Assembly: GCA_020201235.1 (NCBI GenBank)
Contig: JAIVHD010000315.1
Location: 1 to 21,797, forward strand
Direction: 5' to 3'
Source of the DNA: Lysobacteraceae bacterium
GTDB taxonomy: Bacteria; Pseudomonadota; Gammaproteobacteria; Xanthomonadales; Wenzhouxiangellaceae
Length of the DNA: 21,797 bases
The position numbers were made by a program, and so were the translations under genes. Positions within the stretch are counted from its first letter, which is position 1. Each line of letters opens with the position of its first letter. Below the pieces are notes generated by a model, which saw only the letters and a list, made by a program, of their open reading frames with translations, was not told the origin of the DNA and made no database searches. Shown piece by piece: positions 8,308-15,985 of this stretch.

Positions 8308-10635
8308 ATGGCACTCTCTGACAAAACAGATCTATCGCGGCGCAAATTCGTTGCCGGCAGTGCGGCTGCCGGCGGCTTGGCTGTTTCCGGCATTCAACCG
8401 CTGGCCTTCGCGCTGCCCTGGGACAGCGCGGGAGATGCCGCAGCACCAATCCCCGGGTCAGGTGAGTGGATCCCCACCGTCTGTCAGGGCTGCACGTCGT
8501 GGTGTGTCAAACAGGCCTATGTTCAAGACGGCAGGGTGATGCGCATCCGCGGCCACGAAAAATCGAAGATCTACGGCACCTCGGGCTGCGTTCGCCAGAA
8601 CCTGGCGCTGGTTCAGCTCTACGATCCGGACCGCGTGCGCTATCCGATGAAGCGCACCAACCCGAACAAAGGCCGCGGCGAGGATCCCGGATTCGTCCGG
8701 ATTACCTGGGAAGAGGCCATGGACCTGTTCGCCGAAAAGGTCCTGGAATTGCGCGAACGCGGCGAACCGCATAAATACCTGACCACCCGCGGGCGCTACG
8801 GCGCCCTCAACGGGGTCATGCTGGAGTCGATCACCAAGATCATCGGCTCACCGAACAACATCAGCCATTCGTCGATCTGCGGCGAAGCCGACAAGTTCGG
8901 GCCGTACTACATGGAAGGCTTCTGGGTACGACCTCAAGAACAGCCGTTACCAACTGACCTTCGGTACCGACCCGATCGCGGCCAACCGGCAGGTCTCATT
9001 CTCCACTAAGGAGTGGGGCAACATGCTCGATCACGCCAAGGTGGCGTGTGTCGACCCGCGTTTTTCCAGCACCGCCCAGAAGGCTGACGAATGGCTGCCG
9101 ATCAAGCCCGGCCAGGACGCCGCGCTGGCGCTGGCGCTGGCTCACGTGATCCTGGTCGAAGGCCTGTGGCACAAGCCTTTCGTCGGTGATTTCAGCGACG
9201 GCCGCAACCGCTTCACGGCCGGCCAGACGGTCGACGAATCATCGTTCGAAGAACGCTACACCCACGGCCTGGTGAAGTGGTGGAACCTCGAGCTCAAGGA
9301 CCGCACCCCGGAATGGGCAGCCGAGGTGACCGAACTGCCGATCGAGCAAATTCTTCGCGTCGCCCGCGACCTGGGCGCGGCGGCACCCCGGGTCGGCATC
9401 TGGCTGTCGCGCGGCATGCACATGACCACCCGCGGCAGCTATTCGTCGATGTCCGGGCACGCCCTGGCCGGGTTGCTGGGAGCCGCCGACAACGAAGGCG
9501 GCAGCATGCGCTTCAACTCGATCCCCACTGCATCCATGCCTGATGGTGCCGGGTACCGCGACCAGATCGCGCTCGAGGGCATCAATCATGAAAAAATCGA
9601 CCGCCGCGGCCGGCTGGAATTTCCGGCACTCAAGGAGGGTAAATCCGGTGGCGGCGTGGTCACCGGCCAGCTCGCCACGTCCATTCTCGAGGAGGATCCT
9701 TATCCGATCGAGGTGATGTATGCAAGCTGGAATAACTTCGCCTGGGCCAACGCCAATCCGCGCGAATTCGAGGAGGCTTTCAAGAAAATCCCGTTCATGG
9801 TCTATTCGACCACCAATATTTCCGAAACCGGATATTTTGCCGATATCATCCTGCCTGCAGGCCAGGCCATGTTCGAGCGCTGGAGCGTGGTCAGTAACTC
9901 CGGCAACGGCTACGGTACCGTAGGCTTCCAGCAACCCATGGTCAAGGTCGGCGACAGCCGCCAGGACGAGTCCGAAATCCCGTGGTTGTTCGCCGAGGCG
10001 CTGGCGCGCAAGGGTTTCTCGGCACCGCTGGACTACCTGAAGAACGAATTCGCCGATCCGGAAACCGGCGCGCACCCGACCAACGGCGATGAGCTGGGCC
10101 GGATCATGGTCAAGATGGCGACCCGCCCGTTGTGGGATCCGGCCCAGTATGTCGGCGGCGACAAGTTTTCCGGCTGGGACGAGTTCTTCAAGACCGGCGT
10201 GTGGAACAGCGACCACTACGAGTTCCGCTCCAAGTGGGGCAACATGGGCACCAAGACCGGCAACTTCGAGTTTTACAGCGAAACGTTGAAGGCCGCCCTG
10301 GAAGGCCATGCCAAGAAACACGACGTGGACGTGGACAAGGTGCTTGAAGTCTGCAACTACGAAGCCCGCGGCGAGCTTGCCTTCGTGCCGCACTACGAGC
10401 CGCCGCGGCGCTTCGGCGACGAGGGCGACTACCCCATGCTGTTCGTCGACCAGAAACACAAGCTCAACCGCGAGGGTCGGGGCTGCAACCATTACTGGTA
10501 TACGGCCGAGCGCGACACCGAGCCGGGCGACATCAAGTTCGAGGAAACAACGAACTGATGCCGCGCGACTTCGACCGCCTGACCGGCTCTTCGGTGTTCT
10601 ACGGCCAGATCGGCGTTCGCGTCGAAAAGATTTGA
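8308..10635 (+). pseudogene. arrA: ArrA/ArxA-family molybdopterin oxidoreductase catalytic subunit, frame-disrupted
   Basis: Periplasmic Moco enzyme of the DMSO reductase superfamily. ATG 8308 gives a Tat signal (SRRKFVAG, then a hydrophobic core). The [4Fe-4S] cysteines are C59, C62, C66 and C94. R163, Y164, H187, S188, C191 (Mo ligand) and K196 all sit two below the arsenate-reductase site residues R165, Y166, H189, S190, C193 and K198 (from memory). FVGDF and ELKDRTPEWA are further ArrA/ArxA blocks. It lies 12 nt before arrB. Two lesions break it. At about 8927 the frame changes after EGFW and resumes with YDLKNSRYQL. At about 10541 DIKFE jumps to GNNELMPRDFDRLTG, removing most of the molybdopterin-binding C-terminal domain before the true end VRVEKI. 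Arsenate reduction and arsenite oxidation cannot be separated without a tree. Confidence 0.8.
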
Positions 10636-10647
10636 CAGGAGCAAATC

Positions 10648-11352
10648 ATGGGATACGGGATGATCATTGACCAGCAGCTGTGTGTCGGCTGCGCGGCTTG
10701 CACCATCGCCTGCAAGGCGGAAAACAACACGCCGGTCGGATTCAACTGGTGCGACAAGATTACCAGCACAAAGGGGACCTTCCCCGATGTGCGCTTTGAG
10801 TACATCTCGACGATGTGCAACCACTGCGAGAACGCGCCATGCGTGGCCGCATGCCCGACCCAGGCCATGTACAAGGATGCCGATACCGGCCTGACCCTGC
10901 ACAATCCGAACAAGTGCATCGGCTGCAAGGCCTGCGTCATCAACTGCCCTTACGGGGTCATCAAGTTCAACTGGGACAAGCCCCACGCCAACTGGCGCGA
11001 AGGCGACCGGGTGGCCGAAGGCTGTTTCTCGCCGAAGGAGCTGGTTGAAGAAGTTGGCGGTGACGGCACGCCGCACAGCAATCCCGAGCGCGATGCGACC
11101 TATCCTTCAATGCGGGCCCGCGGGACGGTCGAGAAATGCACCTTCTGCGATCACCGCCTGGCCCAAGGCCTGGAACCGGCCTGCGTCGAAGCCTGTCCCT
11201 CGGGCGCCCGCCAATTCGGCGATATCGACGACCCCGACAGCGATGTCAGCAAGTTGATGGTCAAGCACGGCGGCCGCGGACTGCGCGAAGAGCTGGGCAC
11301 CAAGCCGCGTGTTCTCTACATTCGTGAATACGGACCGCAACGGCGTTCATGA
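10648..11352 (+). CDS. arrB: ArrB/ArxB-family four-cluster iron-sulfur subunit
   Basis: A 234-residue ferredoxin-like subunit, the same length as Shewanella ArrB, that carries electrons between the catalytic subunit and the membrane. It has four cysteine groups: CVGCAACTIAC (12-22), CNHCENAPCVAACP, CIGCKACVINCPYGV and CTFCDHRLAQGLEPACVEACP. Its ending RVLYIREYG resembles the RVFYIRSFG ending of ArrB as I recall it. AGGAG at 10636-10640 gives a good ribosome site with 7-nt spacing. The signal peptide is absent, as expected for a subunit exported with a Tat partner. It is intact and immediately downstream of arrA. PsrB/PhsB-type subunits are the alternative, but the match pattern favours Arr/Arx. 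Confidence 0.85.
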   Translation: MGYGMIIDQQLCVGCAACTIACKAENNTPVGFNWCDKITSTKGTFPDVRFEYISTMCNHCENAPCVAACPTQAMYKDADTGLTLHNPNKCIGCKACVINCPYGVIKFNWDKPHANWREGDRVAEGCFSPKELVEEVGGDGTPHSNPERDATYPSMRARGTVEKCTFCDHRLAQGLEPACVEACPSGARQFGDIDDPDSDVSKLMVKHGGRGLREELGTKPRVLYIREYGPQRRS

Positions 11353-11384
11353 CCCGGCATTCGAATAAGTATGCGGGGTCAATG

Positions 11385-11484
11385 CCCGGCGAGCATCGCC
11401 GGGTCGCGAAGCGGAGTCGCTTGTCGTGAAAATCGCGGACATGCGCCGCAAATCGCGAGCAACGAATACCACAGGTATTTCGTT
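11385..11484 (+). other. Hairpins in the arrB-arrC spacer
   Basis: The 166-nt spacer between arrB and arrC contains a perfect 8-bp stem with a 3-nt loop (CCCGGCGA-GCA-TCGCCGGG, 11385-11403). A second stem of about 10 bp lies at 11461-11484 (AACGAATACC / GGTATTTCGTT). Neither is followed by a T-tract, so they look like mRNA-stabilising or attenuating structures rather than full terminators. No ORF is convincing here. Confidence 0.5.
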
Positions 11485-11518
11485 GCAAGGATGACAATAG
11501 CCGACCAGGAGATTACAC

Positions 11519-12502
11519 GTGAACATACCAAGCCTTGATATCAACACCAATGTCGGCCTGAGCGACTTCCTGACGCTGCGCTGGGCGCTGATCGTCGTCG
11601 GTCTGATCATCGGCGGCAGTGTCGGTCTGTACGAAATGTTCGTCGGCCATATACTGGCCACGTCGAATGTGGTGGTATGGACCACGCCATTGATTACCTA
11701 CTGGTTCCTGGCGTTATCGAGCACCGGTATCTCCATACTGCTCGCTTATGGAATGCTTGCGGGTAATCAGAAAGTCACCGACCATACGCGGTACCTGCTG
11801 GTCCTCGACCTCGCTTTGCTAATCGGTGGTTTCATCGCCCTGGCCACCGAGCTGGGTTCGATAATCAACATGATCAACATCGCGCTGTCGCCAAATCCGA
11901 TGTCGCCGATCTGGTGGATGGGCAACTTCTACAGCGCCAAGCTGGTGCTGGTGGCGATCAAGCTCGTGCGCGAGTTGATGGGCGTGCATGGCAGTGTCGA
12001 CAAACCCATCGCATGGGCGACGCTGCTCATCTCGGCAGCAGCGGCTATGACCATCGGCGCTGCGGTTGGTACGGCCATCGGTCGCCCGGACTTCCAGGGT
12101 GTGTTCTCATCCCTGCTGATGCTGGGCGTCGCGATGGCCGCGGGGCTGGCATGGATCGTTGTGCTGAAACGTAACTCTGAACTCGCCGAACATATCAATG
12201 GCATCAGTCGTCAGCTCGCGGGTCTGGTCGCATTGTTTCTGCTACTCAACCTGATCTATGACGCCCGCGCCACTTCGGAAGGCTTAATCGGTTGGGTCAA
12301 TCCGCTCATGCCACTGCTGTTCGCGGCAACCGCAATTGCCGGCGGCGCTGCGCCTCGTATCTCCGCGGCGCTGACCCTGGTGGGTTCATTCTGGGTGCTG
12401 TTCAGTTTCGTCATCAGCGGTCAGTTATGGGTTTTTGGCGCCAATACGAGCTTTTACGGCGAGGTTCAACGGCACCCTACGCGGGTAATTGTGATTTTGT
12501 AG
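11519..12502 (+). CDS. arrC: NrfD/PsrC-like membrane subunit (ArrC/ArxC-like)
   Basis: A 327-residue polytopic membrane protein with about eight to nine hydrophobic helices, consistent with the NrfD/PsrC family that moves electrons between the quinone pool and periplasmic iron-sulfur subunits. The GTG start at 11519 is supported by AGGAG at 11507-11511. Position after arrAB identifies it as the membrane anchor. ArxC and the ArrC of some arsenate respirers are of this type, whereas Shewanella Arr lacks it. The last dozen or so residues (EVQRHPTRVIVIL) and the stop codon lie inside an inverted repeat (12464-12515), so the natural C-terminus has probably been replaced. The substrate is not readable from this subunit. 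Confidence 0.75.
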   Translation: MNIPSLDINTNVGLSDFLTLRWALIVVGLIIGGSVGLYEMFVGHILATSNVVVWTTPLITYWFLALSSTGISILLAYGMLAGNQKVTDHTRYLLVLDLALLIGGFIALATELGSIINMINIALSPNPMSPIWWMGNFYSAKLVLVAIKLVRELMGVHGSVDKPIAWATLLISAAAAMTIGAAVGTAIGRPDFQGVFSSLLMLGVAMAAGLAWIVVLKRNSELAEHINGISRQLAGLVALFLLLNLIYDARATSEGLIGWVNPLMPLLFAATAIAGGAAPRISAALTLVGSFWVLFSFVISGQLWVFGANTSFYGEVQRHPTRVIVIL

Positions 12503-12515
12503 GGTGCTGTTGAGC
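12464..12515. repeat. Inverted repeat covering the arrC stop codon
   Basis: GTTCAACGGCACCCTAC (12464-12480) pairs with GTAGGGTGCTGTTGAGC (12499-12515) with two mismatches in 17. It is followed by GCGCAGCGAAACGCACC. I recognise this as a dispersed intergenic repeat type in gammaproteobacteria. The arrC stop TAG (12500-12502) is within the right arm. Confidence 0.75.
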
Positions 12516-12550
12516 GCAGCGAAACGCACCATCTGTTTGCTCAGCGACAG

Positions 12551-12566
12551 GTTATTCAGAAGTTCC
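12551..12566. repeat. Single arm of the GGAACCTCTGAATAAC repeat
   Basis: GTTATTCAGAAGTTCC differs by one base from the right arm of the palindrome at 14252-14306. It directly abuts the stop codon of the minus-strand polyferredoxin gene. It is probably a truncated copy of the same small element. Confidence 0.6.
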
Positions 12567-14156
12567 TTAGTTGTTGCCCTGCAGTCTGCGGTGGCGGCAG
12601 TCGGGGCAGCGTTTCATCTGTTCCACTGCTGCGGCCGGCATTTTAGTTGCTTCCGCCCGGCGAATGCCGGCGGCAAGCAGTTTTTCTGGCATGAACCCCT
12701 GGCCGCAGTCCAGACAACTGGCCAGCGCATCGCTGGCCAGCGCGCGCCAGAACCCGCGCACCGGCAAAGGGGCAATCCGGGCCTGCAGGCCGATGGCATT
12801 TTCCGGACAACCCTGTTCACAGGCGCCACACTGAACGCACAACTCCTCGGCAAATGTCAACCGGGCCAATCCGGAGTCGCCGGTATCGTTGTAATCCAGC
12901 GCGGCGGTTGGACAGATCTTGACGCAGGCCGAGCACAAGGTGCATCGCTGTGGATCAACAACAAGCGTACCGAATGGCGCGCCGGCCTCCAGGGTTTCGG
13001 GTTCGAATCCTTCCGCTGGTTCCAGCCGCGCCAGGGAACGGGTCAGCAGACCGCGCTTGTGATGGACGACCAGCCCCGGCGAATCCGCCGACTCATCCTG
13101 GCCCCGTCTCGTCACCCGGCCGGCCTCGGTCTCGACAGACGCATCTTCGAGCCTGTCGACCAGGCTGATCGCATCTGCCGGATGGCCACTGGCCACCAGC
13201 ATCGTCCGTGCGATTTCCAACCGCGCTTCGAGCAAGCGCCTGGTCTCTTGCGGCAGATCGTCATCAGTCAGCAGCACGAGCCGTCCGGCCCCCCTGGCCA
13301 GCGTGGCCAGCCAGAGCTCCTCGCCAAAAGCGGCCAGCGGCGCGACCGCCAGCCCGACACAATTGCCGGGTTCAAACGCGGGCAGCTTTACATCCGGCGA
13401 GTGGATGATCACAACCGGATTGGGCCTGCCGGCGGCCGCGATCGCCTGTTCAACCTGTTCGAGTAGCGTTTCCCGCGTCGGCCCGGTGAAGCTCAAGGCC
13501 CCCGTGGGGCAAGCCAGTGTACAGGCCGCGCACCCCTGGCAAAGATTCGGCTCGACCTGGATACGATCACCCATTGAGCGGATCGCATCGGCGCCGCATA
13601 CATCCAGGCAACGGGTGCAGCCTGGTTGACCAAACGAGCTGTGCGCACAAAGGCCGAGCTGGTATTCAAAATATCTGGGCTTGGCGAACTCGCCCACCAG
13701 GTACCGGCATTGCTCCAACGCCGCGGCCAGCGCCTCGGCGTCGCGCGGCGCAAAATACCCGATCGGTCGCACGCTACGCTTGATCAGGGGTTGACTGGAT
13801 AGATCAATCACCAGATCGAATGTGCCGTCGCCAGGCGCATCGAGTGGTGCCGAGACCGGTATACCCGACCTAACGAAATCGGGCCGAAAACGGCCCAGCC
13901 AGCCTTTCAGGCGCGAGACCCTGGCGTGTAGAATCCGCACCCGGTCATTGCGTCCGTTCGCGCCGGCCTCGGCCGGCTGCGCCGAAACCAACACCGTTCC
14001 GGCCGGCAATGGTTGCTCGAGCACACGCGCGGCATCGATCGAGCCATCGCTAATGACCAGAAGAGAACCGGCCGAGCGATAAACGACGTCATCACCGCTC
14101 GTGGCCGTCCCGGGCGCGAGGGGGGTCAGTATTCGTGAAAAACCTGAATCGTGCAT
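12567..14156 (-). CDS. Polyferredoxin (multi-[4Fe-4S] protein), companion of a molybdoenzyme
   Basis: A 529-residue soluble iron-sulfur protein. An N-terminal region of about 165 residues has no motif I recognise. Then come C180/C183/C187 (CTRCLDVCGAD), C206/C209/C212/C216 (CQGCAACTLACP), a cysteine-poor middle domain, C405/C408/C411/C415 (CTLCSACVKICP) and C440/C443/C446/C450 (CVQCGACEQGCP). Two C-terminal CxxC pairs (481/484, 517/520) could bind zinc. Proteins of this layout occur beside TorD chaperones in formate dehydrogenase clusters, so a role in electron supply or molybdoenzyme maturation is inferred. It converges with arrC; the 3' ends are 64 nt apart. No good ribosome site precedes ATG 14156, so the true start may be internal or the upstream part lost. 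Confidence 0.75.
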   Translation of the reverse strand: MHDSGFSRILTPLAPGTATSGDDVVYRSAGSLLVISDGSIDAARVLEQPLPAGTVLVSAQPAEAGANGRNDRVRILHARVSRLKGWLGRFRPDFVRSGIPVSAPLDAPGDGTFDLVIDLSSQPLIKRSVRPIGYFAPRDAEALAAALEQCRYLVGEFAKPRYFEYQLGLCAHSSFGQPGCTRCLDVCGADAIRSMGDRIQVEPNLCQGCAACTLACPTGALSFTGPTRETLLEQVEQAIAAAGRPNPVVIIHSPDVKLPAFEPGNCVGLAVAPLAAFGEELWLATLARGAGRLVLLTDDDLPQETRRLLEARLEIARTMLVASGHPADAISLVDRLEDASVETEAGRVTRRGQDESADSPGLVVHHKRGLLTRSLARLEPAEGFEPETLEAGAPFGTLVVDPQRCTLCSACVKICPTAALDYNDTGDSGLARLTFAEELCVQCGACEQGCPENAIGLQARIAPLPVRGFWRALASDALASCLDCGQGFMPEKLLAAGIRRAEATKMPAAAVEQMKRCPDCRHRRLQGNN

Positions 14157-14251
14157 CTAGGAGCCTGTGGGATACGCGCCGCGACGTGACCGTTGTGCCG
14201 CAGTCCCACGAATGGTAACAGCGAAGCCCAGGCCAAAACGGGGTTGGTTAG

Positions 14252-14306
14252 GGAACCTCTGAATAACTCTGCGCGGAGCACCAACGCAGAGTTATTCAGA
14301 GGTTCC
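14252..14306. repeat. 55-bp perfect palindromic element (MITE-like)
   Basis: Two perfect 22-bp arms (GGAACCTCTGAATAAC plus TCTGCG, and its reverse complement) are separated by an 11-nt loop. The tips face outward, as in a miniature transposon end pair. A one-armed, one-mismatch copy lies at 12551-12566. The right tip is only 4 bp from the FNR box at 14311, so insertion may have removed or remodelled any minus-strand promoter for the polyferredoxin. Confidence 0.8.
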
Positions 14307-14310
14307 TCAA

Positions 14311-14352
14311 TTGATCTTCATCAAAATGTAACAAACCCTTACTGGGGATAAT
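14311..14352 (+). promoter_or_regulatory. FNR-type class II promoter of the OprP-like porin
   Basis: TTGATCTTCATCAA (14311-14324) is a perfect FNR consensus. GATAAT (5 of 6 to TATAAT) at 14347-14352 follows after exactly 22 bp, and transcription is predicted to start near 14359. In the opposite direction the equivalent -10 position reads TGCGTT, which is poor, so the box appears to serve the plus-strand porin. The leader would be about 260 nt because a MITE-like element lies inside it. Confidence 0.8.
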
Positions 14353-14390
14353 TGACCAGTGCGATCGTGAATCAGTTTCCAGCGGTTCTC

Positions 14391-14574
14391 AGCCCACCTT
14401 ATTCGCCATCGTGCCGTTGCGAGGGGCCGACAGGTCCTGTGGTCGGGGCGTTTCGCGACCGAGCGCACCGGAAGCGTACTTCTCCTGTACGGTGAGGATG
14501 CGCGACCGAGCGAAACGCCGTGGACGCGGGGCCTGGCGGCTCCGCAGTAGGCAGGATGGTGAAAAAGGTGGGCT
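14391..14574. mobile_element. 184-bp MITE-like element with 25-bp terminal inverted repeats
   Basis: The left end 14391-14415 (AGCCCACCTTATTCGCCATC...) and the reverse complement of the right end 14550-14574 (AGCCCACCTTTTTCACCATC...) agree at 22 of 25 positions. Inside, GGCGTTTCGC near 14447-14456 is mirrored by GCGAAACGCC near 14510-14519, so the whole unit can fold. It encodes no transposase. It lies between a predicted transcription start and the porin ATG. No target duplication was identified with confidence. Confidence 0.65.
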
Positions 14575-14619
14575 CAGGCCTGAATTTTCACTCAATCTTT
14601 TCAACAGCGGACGACTACG

Positions 14620-15738
14620 ATGAGCATTCTCAAAGCCAACGGATTCATCTGCGGGTTACTGGCATTTGCGTTGCTGGCGCTGCCACCGGTCGTTGGGCCG
14701 GCGCATGCGGCCAACAGCGCGATGCTGGAGCTCATCGAGATTCTGTACAACAAGGGCAGCATCGACGAACAGGAATACCAACTGTTGCTGAAGGCCGCTC
14801 GTGAAGATGCAGGTGCAGCGGTCGCTGAAACCGATCAGGAAAAGATTGCCGACGAGGTCTCCAGGCAGGTCGAAGAAGCAACCGCGGATATGCCGAAGAT
14901 CACGACCAAGGACAAGCTGGAGTTCGCCTCGAAGGACGGACAGTCGAAATGGAGCATTTTCGGTCGCGTCCAGACCGACGCCGCGTTCTACGACAGCGAT
15001 ACCGATAACAATGGGAATAGTATTCCGCTGGCCGATTTCGGTCAGGAAGTCCGGCGTGCTCGGCTCGGCGTATCCGGGACGATCTTCGGCAACTGGGGGC
15101 TCAAGGTCCAGTATGATTTCCCCAGCACATCTGTGAAGGATGCCTTTCTTTCATACACCATGGAAGGCGGCACGCAGTTCAAGCTCGGGCATTTCAAGGA
15201 GCCGTTCAGCATATCCGAGCTGACCAGCAGCAAGTACCAGACGTTCATGGAGCGACCCACGACGGTCACCGCATTCGTCCCCGCCCGGAATACCGGCATC
15301 GGTGTTTTCCACACCTATGGAAAGCTGGCCACCTTGTCTGCCGGCATATTCGGCGAAGGCCTGGACAGCGGTGGCAACGGCGATACCGCCAGTTATGCCG
15401 TCACCGGCCGTGCCACTATCGCACCGATCAATGCGGGTCGTCGCGTTGTGCACTTTGGCAGTGCAATCACGCACCGCCAGCCCAACGACACCGATACGGG
15501 ACGCTTCCGCGATCGGTTCGAGACGCACGTTACCGATATCCGGCTGGTCGACACCGGCACGATCGGCGGTATCGATTCGATCACCAAGGCGAATTTCGAG
15601 GTCGCCACCGTCTACAACCGCTACTCGCAGAACCTGCGCTTCCAGATCAACTACAACGCGGTCACCGACCACGACGGCGGAAATTTCCCGGGCGCCGAAC
15701 CCTCGGTACTGCAGGCGCGCGGCCAGATTTACTGGTGA
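14620..15738 (+). CDS. OprP/OprO-like anion-selective porin, shortened
   Basis: A 372-residue outer-membrane protein with a signal peptide of about 30 residues (hydrophobic core LLAFALLALPPVVG, then AHA). A short coiled-coil-like N-terminal region (ELIEILYNKGSIDEQEYQLL) and the barrel entry KWSIFGRVQTDAAFYD, RRARLGVSGTIFGNWGLKVQYDF and FKLGHFKEPFSIS are hallmarks of the phosphate-selective porin O/P family. It ends in IYW with a terminal aromatic. OprP/OprO proteins usually have about 440 residues; here FEVATVYNRYS runs into QNLRFQINYNAV near 15625, so several late strands appear lost in frame. FNR control and proximity to an Arr/Arx-like system suggest entry of an oxyanion such as arsenate (inference). 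Confidence 0.78.
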   Translation: MSILKANGFICGLLAFALLALPPVVGPAHAANSAMLELIEILYNKGSIDEQEYQLLLKAAREDAGAAVAETDQEKIADEVSRQVEEATADMPKITTKDKLEFASKDGQSKWSIFGRVQTDAAFYDSDTDNNGNSIPLADFGQEVRRARLGVSGTIFGNWGLKVQYDFPSTSVKDAFLSYTMEGGTQFKLGHFKEPFSISELTSSKYQTFMERPTTVTAFVPARNTGIGVFHTYGKLATLSAGIFGEGLDSGGNGDTASYAVTGRATIAPINAGRRVVHFGSAITHRQPNDTDTGRFRDRFETHVTDIRLVDTGTIGGIDSITKANFEVATVYNRYSQNLRFQINYNAVTDHDGGNFPGAEPSVLQARGQIYW

Positions 15739-15819
15739 CCCACTGCCTTTGGTAGACTGGACAATGCCGGACTGGACGTAACGACTCACCCGTCCCCACC
15801 AATTTATGGATTGTCTTGC

Positions 15820-15889
15820 GTAGGAGCCTGCCCTGCAGGCGAAAGGACCGGAGCCTCGGCAACCATTCGCCTGCAAGGCAGGCTCCTAC
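15820..15889. repeat. REPIN: inverted pair of REP elements
   Basis: A 24-bp arm at 15820-15843 (GTAGGAGCCTGCCCTGCAGG...) and its inverted partner at 15866-15889 match at 23 of 24 positions across a 22-nt spacer. A third copy stands alone between frdA and frdB at 3629-3652. Such pairs are mobilised in trans by RAYT transposases in gammaproteobacteria. It may also form a hairpin after the porin gene. The rest of the 15739-15985 gap shows no gene. Confidence 0.8.
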
Positions 15890-15985
15890 ACGGGAAATCG
15901 CCGGGTGCGGGAGTAGTTACGACTATAGTTATGACTGTAGTTGCGGCTGGACAATCAACACAGCGACTGGATGTGGATATCAACA

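Larger units (their letters stand above)
14157..14619. other. 463-nt intergenic region between the polyferredoxin and the OprP-like porin
   Basis: No gene is convincing. From left to right it holds a degenerate REP-like half (TAGGAGCCTGTGGGAT, 14158-14173), a 55-bp palindromic element (14252-14306), a perfect FNR box with a -10 on the plus strand (14311-14352) and a 184-bp MITE-like element (14391-14574) that separates this promoter from the porin start. Short minus- and plus-strand ORFs within the MITE are judged spurious. Confidence 0.6.

Noticed and set aside
9239..10492. Long open frame of about 417 codons on the minus strand inside arrA
   Set aside because: It is a compositional shadow of a GC-rich gene: no domain is recognisable, and the plus strand carries unmistakable molybdoenzyme motifs.
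12551..14306. Polyferredoxin gene as cargo of a transposon bounded by GGAACCTCTGAATAAC repeats
   Set aside because: Inverted copies flank the gene, but the tips of the bounding arms face inward, opposite to a transposon end pair, and the right-hand copy is a complete small palindrome by itself.
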